A stretch of 8,093 nucleotides of DNA, from contig CAMDPJ010000101.1 of the NCBI GenBank assembly GCA_945903925.1, positions 1 through 8,093 of the forward strand, given 5' to 3'. Under the pieces are notes generated by a model. It was not told the DNA's origin and did no database searches. It saw nothing but the letters and a program-made list of their open reading frames with translations. The stretch comes from Chryseobacterium gleum (lineage in GTDB: Bacteria; Bacteroidota; Bacteroidia; Flavobacteriales_C; GCA-002722245). Position numbers and translations under genes: made by a program. This document shows positions 1 to 5,755 of this stretch, one piece after another. The first letter of the stretch is position 1. Every line of letters begins with the position of its first letter.

Positions 1-24
1 AAATCGTATCAAAGTCAGAAAAGT

Positions 25-56
25 TTTGTTTGTTAAAGATGTATCTGTTATGTTTG
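25..56 (+). promoter_or_regulatory. Bacteroidota-type promoter for the primase-recombinase unit
   Basis: TATGTTTG at 49-56 matches the Bacteroidota -7 consensus TAnnTTTG exactly. A TTTG at 25-28 lies 20 nt upstream and can serve as the -33 element; a second TTTG at 29-32 would give a shorter 16-nt spacer. Transcription would begin near 62-64, leaving a leader of roughly 37 nt before the ATG at 100. No equally good promoter was seen before the two recombinase genes, so they may be co-transcribed with the primase. The assignment rests on consensus matching only. Confidence 0.55.
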
Positions 57-99
57 CAACAGATATGTAGTGAAATTAAAAAGCAAAAATATTTTTTCA

Positions 100-2778
100 A
101 TGGAAATATCAGAGATTAAAAAACAAGTGAATATTATAGAAGTAGCGGGCAAATTGGGTATAGCGTTGAATAGGTTTAATAAGGCATTGTGTCCGTTTCA
201 TGGAGATAAGAATCCAAGTTTGCAGTTCAGTAAAGAAAAACAAATAGCCACGTGTTTTAGCGGCAAGTGTAGTTTAGGAACGGTAGATGTGATTGGACTG
301 GTAGAAAAGAAACTAAATGTAAATACGCATGAGGCGTTGAAGTTTTTGGGAGGGATTAGCCAAGAGCGAATAGCCATTAGAGAAAATGCTAATAGTTCAA
401 TTGAAAAAAATAAAATGCCAGTCGGGGCTCCCGACAAAAAAGTGAGTTCGGTTGAATTATTAGAGAAGTTAGAGTTTACCAGTAGTTCCTCATTTAAGTT
501 AAGTAAGCCAGCGCAGGCGTATGCTGATTTACGTGGCTTAGTTGCCTGCGGGGGTTCTCCGCTAAATTTTTTGGGAGTTTGTTTTTACCAATCGTGGGAT
601 GAGCAGCAACGTGCTGCTGCGGAAAATATAGGATTGATAAAGAAGTACAAAGAAAATACTTACAGCAGTGCATTTAAAAACCGTTTAATTTTTTTCATTA
701 GAGATAATTTTGGAGCTCCAGTGAGTATTTATGGCAGAGCAATAGATGTACACAATAGTGTTCCTCATTTGTATTTAAAGGGAGATCAAAAGGGTTTGTG
801 TCCTCGCTATCCATCGGCGGCAACTCGTCGCATAATACTTACAGAAAGTATAATAGATGCAGCGAGTATATTGCAGTTGCAGCAAGAGAATTCAAAGTTG
901 AATGACTATGAGGTGTTGGCTTTACATGGTGTAAATGGATATACTACATTACACAGTGAGGCAATAAAAGAGTTGCCCAACTTGGTAGAAATTATTTTGT
1001 GGTTCGATGGAGATGAAGCAGGAAGAGAAGGCGTAAAAAAGATTTCTGCTGAAATAAGAAATTCATTTTCTTATGTAAGCATATCGCAAGTAATTACGCC
1101 CGAAGGAGAAGATATAAATAGTTTATTGGTAGCGCATAGTGAAGCCGAAGAACTGTTTTTGCATTTACTGGAAAATAGAACTTTTCTTTTTTCATTTGAA
1201 CCAAGCGGTGAGCCACCGCGGGCATTAAGTGAATCAGTTGAAATAAATAAATTGTCAGCCGTGGCTCACGGCCTGGCTCAGCGCAATCCGTTTAATATTG
1301 AGTACAAGGGTACAGCAGCTTTGTATAGTGTAAAAGGCAATGCTTGGTTGAAACAACCTTTGGAGGCGTTGAAGGTGTCGTTACAAATTCTTCATCTGCA
1401 AACGCAACAAGATTATCGAGCTAAGGTTGATTTATATGATTACAAACAGGGCGAGGCGGTGAGCCAATTGGCAGCCGAACGTTTAGAGTTAAGTAAAGAA
1501 GCCATAGTAAAAGATTTACAAGCCTTAGCGCATTTATTGGAACAGCACAGAGAGCAACAACAATCAGTAGCAAATAATAAATTCCGTATGGAGGTTCCAG
1601 TATCGGCAAGTATGCAAAGCAAGTGTTTAGAGTTTTTAGGCAGAGAGAATTTAATATCACGCATCAATGAGCAAATAGGTAAATCGGGCGTGGTGGGCGA
1701 AGAAAACAATCGTATATTTTTATTCATCATAGCCAGTTCTTACAAAATGAAAAATACTTTGCATGCTTTAATACAAGGCAGCAGCGGCAGCGGTAAAACA
1801 AGATTATTAAAAATAATCAGCGATTTAATGCCCACCGAAGATGTAAAGAAATACACAAGAGTAACCGACAGTAGTTTTTACAACCAGGAGGAATATTTCT
1901 TTGTAAATAAGTTGGTTTGTTTTGAAGATTACGATGGTTTAAAGGAAGATGCACAATTGGCAGTACGTGAATTACAGAGCAACGAAATATTAATAAGCAG
2001 CACCAGTGTAAAGGAAGAAAACGGAAAAATAAGTGGTGGCGAAAGAATAGTAAGAGGACCAATAGCATCGATGGCGTGTACCACACGTGGAGAAATTTAC
2101 GAAGACAATATCAGCCGTTGTTTTGTGCTTGCTGTTGATGAGAGTATGAGCCAAACTAGGCGAATTATAGAATATCAAAACAATGTGGCAGCAGGTGTAA
2201 TAGATACACAAGAACAAAAAAGGGTGACGACCTTCGTCCAAGATTGTATGCGTTTGTTAAAGGCATATGAAGTAGTAAATCCTTACGCCAATAAATTACA
2301 ATTGCCACAAGAAGCACACAAGATTAGAAGGTTGAATGAACTCTATCAATGTTTGGTAAAACAAATCACCTTACTTAATCAATACCGCAGAAAGCAAGAT
2401 GATAGAGGGAGATTAATTAGTGAGAAAGAGGATTTGCAGCAAGCTTGTGAAATTATGTTTGATAGTATTTTGTTAAAGGTAGATGAGTTGGATGGTAGCT
2501 TGAGGCAGTTCTATGAAAAGTTAAAAGAGTATGTACAACAAAAAAGTAAAAGCCAGTCTGGCTCAGACGACTTTAATCGTTTTGAAGTAAGGGAGGCAAC
2601 GGGTGTAAGTAAAACGCAGCAGCATGTATATTTAAATCGATTGGTGCAGTTAGAATATGTGCAGCAGCAAGGCTTTGCTAATAGAGGCTTTAAATACAAA
2701 ATAGCTTATTGGGATAATATATCGGCAGTAAGAAATAAGATAAAAGAGAGTTTGCAAAATCAATTGCAAGAGTTGTAA
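100..2778 (+). CDS. CHC2/TOPRIM primase fused to P-loop ATPase (primase-helicase)
   Basis: This 892-residue protein is a DnaG-like primase joined to an ATPase, probably acting in replication or mobilisation of a genetic element. The N-terminal CHC2 zinc finger is C31-x2-H34-x17-C52-x4-C57 and should bind template DNA. A TOPRIM domain follows, with the acidic Glu at E249 (LTES) and the DGDEAG motif (D303, D305), the metal-binding residues for primer synthesis. After a Gln-rich helical linker (about 360-510) comes a P-loop NTPase: Walker A GSSGSGKT at 560-567, a likely Walker B LVCFED ending at D610, and a possible Arg finger near residue 673 (ISR). A winged helix-turn-helix occupies about 825-871. 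The start is placed at ATG 100 rather than the in-frame GTG at 70, because the promoter would put the RNA start just before or at that GTG and MEISEIKKQV reads like a natural N-terminus. No Shine-Dalgarno is obvious, as is common in this phylum. Two tyrosine recombinases follow on the same strand. Whether the ATPase is a true helicase is inferred from the fusion. Confidence 0.88.
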   Translation: MEISEIKKQVNIIEVAGKLGIALNRFNKALCPFHGDKNPSLQFSKEKQIATCFSGKCSLGTVDVIGLVEKKLNVNTHEALKFLGGISQERIAIRENANSSIEKNKMPVGAPDKKVSSVELLEKLEFTSSSSFKLSKPAQAYADLRGLVACGGSPLNFLGVCFYQSWDEQQRAAAENIGLIKKYKENTYSSAFKNRLIFFIRDNFGAPVSIYGRAIDVHNSVPHLYLKGDQKGLCPRYPSAATRRIILTESIIDAASILQLQQENSKLNDYEVLALHGVNGYTTLHSEAIKELPNLVEIILWFDGDEAGREGVKKISAEIRNSFSYVSISQVITPEGEDINSLLVAHSEAEELFLHLLENRTFLFSFEPSGEPPRALSESVEINKLSAVAHGLAQRNPFNIEYKGTAALYSVKGNAWLKQPLEALKVSLQILHLQTQQDYRAKVDLYDYKQGEAVSQLAAERLELSKEAIVKDLQALAHLLEQHREQQQSVANNKFRMEVPVSASMQSKCLEFLGRENLISRINEQIGKSGVVGEENNRIFLFIIASSYKMKNTLHALIQGSSGSGKTRLLKIISDLMPTEDVKKYTRVTDSSFYNQEEYFFVNKLVCFEDYDGLKEDAQLAVRELQSNEILISSTSVKEENGKISGGERIVRGPIASMACTTRGEIYEDNISRCFVLAVDESMSQTRRIIEYQNNVAAGVIDTQEQKRVTTFVQDCMRLLKAYEVVNPYANKLQLPQEAHKIRRLNELYQCLVKQITLLNQYRRKQDDRGRLISEKEDLQQACEIMFDSILLKVDELDGSLRQFYEKLKEYVQQKSKSQSGSDDFNRFEVREATGVSKTQQHVYLNRLVQLEYVQQQGFANRGFKYKIAYWDNISAVRNKIKESLQNQLQEL
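421..435. repeat. Mini-palindrome, 6-bp stem with GCT loop
   Basis: GTCGGG-GCT-CCCGAC is a perfect 6-3-6 hairpin that is GC-rich in an AT-rich gene. It encodes VGAPD in the linker between the zinc finger and TOPRIM of the primase. The loop matches those at 1258-1272 and 2556-2568, and the 2556 copy shares the GCCA just upstream. Confidence 0.6.
548..562. repeat. Possible mini-palindrome with one wobble pair
   Basis: GCGGGG-GTT-CTCCGC forms a 6-3-6 hairpin if one G-T pair is allowed. It lies inside the primase coding sequence. It is weaker than the perfect copies and could be chance. Confidence 0.35.
602..618. repeat. Mini-palindrome, 7-bp stem with ACG loop
   Basis: AGCAGCA-ACG-TGCTGCT is a perfect 7-3-7 hairpin in the primase gene, encoding part of an EQQRAAA stretch. 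The geometry fits the other mini-hairpins, but the loop differs and repeated Gln/Ala codons could produce it by chance. Confidence 0.4.
1204..1230. repeat. 27-nt repeat with mini-hairpin, copy 1 (in primase)
   Basis: The hairpin GCGGTG-AGC-CACCGC occupies 1205-1219 and is followed by GGGCA. The 27-nt block recurs at 3822-3848 with a single difference (T here, A there). It is read in frame as SGEPPRALS, in the linker after the TOPRIM domain. The loop AGC is the reverse complement of the GCT loops elsewhere. Confidence 0.75.
1258..1272. repeat. Mini-palindrome, 6-bp stem with GCT loop
   Basis: GCCGTG-GCT-CACGGC is a perfect 6-3-6 hairpin in the primase linker, only 38 nt after the 1205-1219 hairpin. 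A looser similar sequence, GCCTGGCTCAGC, follows directly at 1271-1282 and may be a decayed second copy. Confidence 0.6.
2226..2238. repeat. Possible mini-palindrome, 5-bp stem with CCT loop
   Basis: GACGA-CCT-TCGTC within the primase gene. Five-bp stems with 3-nt loops are expected a few times by chance in this length, so this is kept only because the CCT loop also appears at 4098-4110. Confidence 0.3.
2556..2568. repeat. Possible mini-palindrome, 5-bp stem with GCT loop
   Basis: GTCTG-GCT-CAGAC sits in the SQSGSD linker just before the winged helix of the primase. It has the same loop and the same upstream GCCA as the 421-435 copy, but is read in a different codon frame. That fits insertion of a DNA element better than a shared protein motif. 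Confidence 0.4.
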
Positions 2779-2783
2779 ATAAG

Positions 2784-2820
2784 TTGGTGTTCGGTTGGTG
2801 CCGAACACCAAGCCGAACAC
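2784..2820. promoter_or_regulatory. Perfect 11-6-11 palindrome with extra half-site (dif-like core site or hairpin)
   Basis: TTGGTGTTCGG (2784-2794) and CCGAACACCAA (2801-2811) are perfect inverted 11-mers separated by the 6-nt centre TTGGTG. This is the 28-bp layout known for XerCD dif sites (11-bp arm, 6-bp centre, 11-bp arm). A further CCGAACAC half-copy follows at 2813-2820, and CGTTCGG recurs at 2865-2871. The block lies between the primase stop and recombinase 1. A factor-dependent terminator or repressor operator would look similar, but there is no U-tract after the stem. Calling it a recombinase site is inference. Confidence 0.55.
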
Positions 2821-2899
2821 TAGAGTAGTTGATTTTATTGGTTGATAAGTGAAAATACGGCTAGCGTTCGGCGTTCTAAAAAAAGGAGAGCCCTAGTAT

Positions 2900-3829
2900 A
2901 TGGAAGCAACAAGATTTAAGCAGCCAAGCACAGAGAGTTACAGAAAACTAGCGTACGAATATTATTTGTATGTATTGAGTTTGGGTTATGGTTTACGAGG
3001 TTGCCGCAGAAGATGGGCAGGAGTATCAGAGTTTTTATGTTATGCAGAAGAGCGAGTAAGTACTGATATTTATTCCATTAGTAGCAAAGATATATTGGCG
3101 TATCAAAAGCATTTAAAAACAACGCCCAATAAAATAACAGGCTATCCTTTGAGTGATAAAACGATATGGTCTTACATGTGTGCTATAGATAGCTTGTATG
3201 TGATGTTGGAGCAGCAGGGTAAATTAAAACACAATCCTTTTCCAGAGTTAAAACGTGTAAGTCATGCACAAGGGTTTACAAGAACCATTCTCACGCAAGA
3301 AGAAATACAAATAGTTTACAATCACGCCCAAAGCCTGCGAGATAGAGCAATGTTATCACTGGCCTATGGCTGTGGTTTACGCCTAAGTGAAATGGTGCAA
3401 TGCAACATAGAAGATCTTCGCTTACGAGAAGGTTATTTGGTAGTGAAGCGAGGCAAGGGTAATAAAAGCCGTATGGTTCCTATGAGTAAAGCGGTGATAA
3501 AAGATGTAAGCGATTATTTATATAAAGAGCGATTACAGCAAGAAAGCAGCGATGAAAAAGCCTTTATACTACACAATAATTTAGGTCGAATGCAAGATGA
3601 TACTTACAATAAATTTTTAAAAAGAATATTAAACAGAACAGAGAATGAGATAATAAAAAGCAAAGCCATTACCATGCACAGCTTGCGCCACAGCATAGCC
3701 ACACATTTGATAGAGCAAGGCGTACCACTTGAAAAGGTGAAAGAGTTTTTAGGTCATAGTCAGTTAGAAACCACAGAGGTTTACACGCACATTAGTAAAG
3801 AACAATTGAAAACATTAACTCAGCGGTGA
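2900..3829 (+). CDS. Tyrosine recombinase/integrase 1 (catalytically complete, Xer-like)
   Basis: This 309-residue protein has the usual size and two-domain layout of Xer-type recombinases, which cut and rejoin DNA through a 3'-phosphotyrosine. The N-terminal SAM-like DNA-binding domain spans about 10-110 and the catalytic domain about 130-300. All catalytic residues are visible: R161 in CGLRLSE, K186 in RGKGNKSR, H260 and R263 in MHSLRHS, H286 in LGHS, and nucleophile Y295 in TTEVYTH. GGAG at 2885-2888, 11 nt before the ATG, supports the start. The gene follows the primase by 121 nt, a gap that holds the 11-6-11 palindrome, and precedes a second recombinase by 40 nt. Its stop TGA lies inside a hairpin repeat (3823-3837), so the last codons may be a later addition. 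The target site cannot be read from the protein; the adjacent palindrome is the first candidate. Confidence 0.9.
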   Translation: MEATRFKQPSTESYRKLAYEYYLYVLSLGYGLRGCRRRWAGVSEFLCYAEERVSTDIYSISSKDILAYQKHLKTTPNKITGYPLSDKTIWSYMCAIDSLYVMLEQQGKLKHNPFPELKRVSHAQGFTRTILTQEEIQIVYNHAQSLRDRAMLSLAYGCGLRLSEMVQCNIEDLRLREGYLVVKRGKGNKSRMVPMSKAVIKDVSDYLYKERLQQESSDEKAFILHNNLGRMQDDTYNKFLKRILNRTENEIIKSKAITMHSLRHSIATHLIEQGVPLEKVKEFLGHSQLETTEVYTHISKEQLKTLTQR

Positions 3830-3848
3830 GCCACCGCGGGCAATAAGT
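3822..3848. repeat. 27-nt repeat with mini-hairpin, copy 2 (stop of recombinase 1)
   Basis: The hairpin GCGGTG-AGC-CACCGC at 3823-3837 is followed by GGGCA and repeats 1204-1230 with one difference. It supplies the CGG codon and TGA stop (3827-3829) of recombinase 1. A copy that is coding in the primase and stop-forming here points to a DNA or RNA element rather than a protein motif. Confidence 0.75.
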
Positions 3849-3869
3849 AAATTTTAATGAAGAAATAAA

Positions 3870-4751
3870 ATGCAAAGTTTAGAAGAATATGTAAAAGAAA
3901 ACTATAGTCCAAAATCGGCAGGCGGTTATATAGCCATCATCAAAAGATACTTGGGTTATATGGGAGAAAAATCCTTAGTGGCAAGCTATAGCGATGTGCT
4001 TGATTACATTGCTTATTTAAGAAAGAAGGGTTTACATCCAAAGAGTTTAGCCAATCATTTATTTAGTATAAAGAAGTACTACGAATATTTAATGGCAGTC
4101 GGCCTCCGACCAAATCATCCATGTAAAAATTTATTGTTGAAAGACAGAATAAACAAGCGAATAGCGGTAGAGAATTTATATTCTAAGAGATCATTAGAAG
4201 AACTTTTGTTGCATCATAAAAGTGAAGAAGAATTGTTTCAGCGCAGAGATGAAATAATGATAGGATTATTGATTTATCAAGCCATGAGTACACAAGAAAT
4301 AGCAGCGTTGAACCTAGAAGATATTAATTTGAAGCAGGCTACAGTTAAAGCAAAAGGAGGCTATAAGCAAAGAGCGAGAGAGTTGAGTTTAAAGGCGAAT
4401 CAAATATTATTGCTGCATGAATACATGAGAGAAGACAGAGAAAAAATAGCACAGCGCAACAAAAAAACAAATCAAGATTGTAAGGCAGCTTTGCTTTTAA
4501 ATGCAAGAGGAAAAAGAATAGAAAGTAATTTTATCAATAAAGTAATTAATGAAAATCGAAAAGAAAATGAAAGGTTATTGCCCATTAAAATAAGGCAAAG
4601 TGTAATTAGTCATTTACTAAAAGAGAAACATGATTTACGAGTGGTACAAGTGTTTTCGGGTCACAATCGTTCGGGCAGTACCGAGCAGTACAAGCAAAGT
4701 TCTTTAGAGGATTTAAAAACAGTGATACAGAAATTACATCCGCTACAATAG
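3870..4751 (+). CDS. Tyrosine recombinase 2, degenerate catalytic set
   Basis: This 293-residue protein has the fold layout of a tyrosine recombinase: an N-terminal SAM-like domain (about 1-88) and a catalytic domain (about 105-290). Aligning it by eye with recombinase 1, the first Arg motif CGLRLSE becomes QAMSTQE (Ser at 140), and the box-II HxxR becomes IxxR (I239, R242). It keeps K162 in KAKGGYK, R242, H265 in SGHN and the putative nucleophile Y274 in TEQYK. Loss of Arg I usually prevents normal strand cleavage, so it may act as a structural, DNA-binding or regulatory partner of recombinase 1, or need a partner to activate it. The gene is uninterrupted with normal codon use, so it is unlikely to be simple decay. 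It starts 40 nt after recombinase 1 and is probably co-transcribed. No strong terminator follows; T-rich CAATTG repeats begin 12 nt after the stop. Confidence 0.82.
   Translation: MQSLEEYVKENYSPKSAGGYIAIIKRYLGYMGEKSLVASYSDVLDYIAYLRKKGLHPKSLANHLFSIKKYYEYLMAVGLRPNHPCKNLLLKDRINKRIAVENLYSKRSLEELLLHHKSEEELFQRRDEIMIGLLIYQAMSTQEIAALNLEDINLKQATVKAKGGYKQRARELSLKANQILLLHEYMREDREKIAQRNKKTNQDCKAALLLNARGKRIESNFINKVINENRKENERLLPIKIRQSVISHLLKEKHDLRVVQVFSGHNRSGSTEQYKQSSLEDLKTVIQKLHPLQ
4098..4110. repeat. Possible mini-palindrome, 5-bp stem with CCT loop
   Basis: GTCGG-CCT-CCGAC encodes part of VGLRP at the apparent joint between the N-terminal and catalytic domains of recombinase 2. It begins with GTCGG like the 421-435 copy and is also placed in a linker. 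Its short stem makes chance possible. Confidence 0.4.
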
Positions 4752-4763
4752 TTCATGGATAGG

Positions 4764-4781
4764 CAATTGTTTTTTCAATTG
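4764..4781. repeat. CAATTG-T6-CAATTG inverted repeat
   Basis: CAATTG at 4764-4769 and 4776-4781 are separated by six T. The second arm also lies in the palindrome TTTTCAATTGAAAA. It follows the recombinase 2 stop by 12 nt. It could be a weak AT-rich terminator, but there is no clean GC stem plus U-tract. Similar sequence returns at 5737-5756. Confidence 0.45.
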
Positions 4782-4827
4782 AAAAGAAAAACAAACAATC
4801 TTCCCCACCCACCCCGCTAACACACAA

Positions 4828-4918
4828 GCAAAAACCGTTTTCGTTCCTCAAACTTTCTTTTTTGCTGCCAACACACCGCACGCCCTCCCTTCTGTGTTTT
4901 TTATGTAATGGTTTTTGC
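4828..4918. repeat. Nested inverted repeats (9-bp outer, 6-bp inner)
   Basis: GCAAAAACC (4828-4836) pairs with GGTTTTTGC (4910-4918). Within it AACACA (4870-4875) pairs with TGTGTT (4893-4898). This is one of the weaker structures in the block, given the long loops. Confidence 0.35.
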
Positions 4919-4930
4919 GGCTTACGCACC

Positions 4931-4971
4931 AAAAGCACTTTGTTTTTCGTGCCTCAAAACAAAAAGCTTTT
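4931..4971. repeat. Hairpin, 14 pairs in a 16-nt arm
   Basis: AAAAGC then TTTGTTTT (4931-4946, with AC between) pair with AAAACAAA then GCTTTT (4956-4971, with AA between). The 9-nt loop is TCGTGCCTC. The only defect is a 2x2 internal mismatch. Confidence 0.55.
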
Positions 4972-5021
4972 AGCCATCGCAAAGGCAAAAATCCCTTCCA
5001 CAAAAAACACCCCAAGCTATA

Positions 5022-5117
5022 TTTACATAATGGCAATTATAAAACAACAGTTTTTCTTCAATGGTGCGCTTCGCGCGTCTTTATTTTCTGTTGTCATTAT
5101 AATTGGCATTATGCAAA
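5022..5117. repeat. Long hairpin with about 26 pairs and GCGC-TTC-GCGC apex
   Basis: The left arm 5026-5050 begins CATAATGGCAATTATAA and ends ACAACAG. The right arm 5088-5113 is its reverse complement apart from one mismatch and a one-base bulge. TTT/AAA at 5022-5024 and 5115-5117 extends the stem past one mismatch. The loop carries its own small hairpin GCGC-TTC-GCGC (5066-5076). Confidence 0.75.
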
Positions 5118-5162
5118 ATAGCCGCACTGCCGACCCACCCCAGCGCACTCACACGCACAGTC

Positions 5163-5219
5163 ATTGCCCTTAAATAAATCGCACAAGCGGCGCACAGCCA
5201 AAATTTATTTAAGCGCAAT
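5163..5219. repeat. 17-bp inverted repeat with one mismatch
   Basis: ATTGCCCTTAAATAAAT (5163-5179) pairs with ATTTATTTAAGCGCAAT (5203-5219), with a single mismatch. The 23-nt loop is GC-rich. Confidence 0.75.
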
Positions 5220-5242
5220 TCCTCTCCCCAAAAAACAGCGGT

Positions 5243-5289
5243 AGGCAAAAGTTGTTGCTGAAGAAAAAAATCAGCAACAACCATTGCCT
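5243..5289. repeat. Hairpin, 11-bp perfect stem extended by 6 bp
   Basis: GTTGTTGCTGA (5251-5261) and TCAGCAACAAC (5271-5281) pair perfectly around a 9-nt A-rich loop. After a 2-nt mismatch AGGCAA (5243-5248) pairs with TTGCCT (5284-5289). Confidence 0.75.
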
Positions 5290-5442
5290 TTTCTGTGCGC
5301 ATCTCCCTCCGGTCGGTCAAAGGCGCAAGCCTGCGGCAGCAAGGTATTTTCTTTTTAATCAAGTACTATGTGTGTTAGTGTACAATCAAGTAAGTAGTAA
5401 ATAAATTAGTAGTGCTTGGTGGTGGTAAATAACAATACAGTT

Positions 5443-5517
5443 GTGCTAAAGTAAAGTCCTTTTTATTCTCTGTTCCCGTTGGTCACAGAAGGCTAAAAAG
5501 CACATTTACTTTAGCGC
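5443..5517. repeat. Segmented long hairpin
   Basis: Three nested stems share one axis. GCTAAAGTAAA (5445-5455) pairs with TTTACTTTAGC (5505-5515), extended outward by a wobble and a G-C pair. CTTTTTA (5459-5465) pairs with TAAAAAG (5494-5500). CTGT (5470-5473) pairs with ACAG (5485-5488). A terminal loop of 11 nt remains. Confidence 0.7.
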
Positions 5518-5537
5518 GCAGCGTGTTAAGACGAGGC

Positions 5538-5611
5538 GTTTAGTGTAAGTATTTAAAAGCCCTGTTCAGTCGTTCCTCCTTCTCAGAAGCTTTTAAATAC
5601 TTACACTAAAC
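5538..5611. repeat. Perfect 23-bp inverted repeat
   Basis: The arm 5538-5560 (begins GTTTAGTGTAAG, ends TTAAAAGC) is exactly the reverse complement of 5589-5611 (begins GCTTTTAA, ends CTTACACTAAAC). The loop is 28 nt, pyrimidine-rich. GGC (5535-5537) and GCC (5616-5618) extend it across a TTTA bulge. This is the strongest palindrome in the window. Confidence 0.9.
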
Positions 5612-5618
5612 TTTAGCC

Positions 5619-5679
5619 TTTTTTTAACAACGAATCCGCGCAAAGCAGCCGCACGACCAAAGCTTCGTTATTAAAAAAA
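5619..5679. repeat. 16-bp inverted repeat with one mismatch
   Basis: TTTTTTTAACAACGAA (5619-5634) pairs with TTCGTTATTAAAAAAA (5664-5679) apart from one position. The 29-nt GC-rich loop is almost the same length as that of the preceding hairpin, which ends only 8 nt upstream. Confidence 0.75.
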
Positions 5680-5700
5680 CGCTCTGACCCACACCCGAAA

Positions 5701-5755
5701 TTCTTTTTTTTAATTGAATTTTTCTTTCAAATGAAATTTCAATTGAAAAAAGAAA
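5701..5755. repeat. Imperfect AT-rich inverted repeat
   Basis: The arm 5701-5724, carrying T8 then AATTGAA, pairs with 5733-5755, carrying TTCAATT then A6, with small indels. It ends 20 nt before the RHS-tip start codon. No Bacteroidota -7 motif was seen between it and that gene. Confidence 0.5.

Noticed and set aside
70..99. GTG at 70 as primase start
   Set aside because: The promoter predicts an RNA start near 62-64, which would leave almost no leader before GTG; ATG 100 gives a natural N-terminus and a normal leader.
2784..2811. Intrinsic terminator after the primase
   Set aside because: The stem is strong, but it is followed by CCGAACAC rather than a T-run; kept as a possible recombination or operator site instead.
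2900..4751. Invertible promoter/shufflon system driven by the recombinases
   Set aside because: No inverted copies flank a promoter or coding segment; the palindromes are local hairpins.
4803..4815. G-quadruplex on the - strand
   Set aside because: Only three close G-runs are present; the next run is about 70 nt away, so a compact four-tract structure is not supported.
4862..5173. Open frame of 103 codons on the + strand, and overlapping frames on the - strand between 4753 and 5362
   Set aside because: The frames run through hairpin arms, are rich in Cys/His/Thr/Pro, have no start signal and match no domain I recognise; open frames are expected from this composition.
4764..5755. Integron attC sites
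   Set aside because: Although hairpins beside a tyrosine recombinase recall attC, I could not find the RYYYAAC/GTTRRRY end pattern or the promoterless gene cassettes expected between sites.
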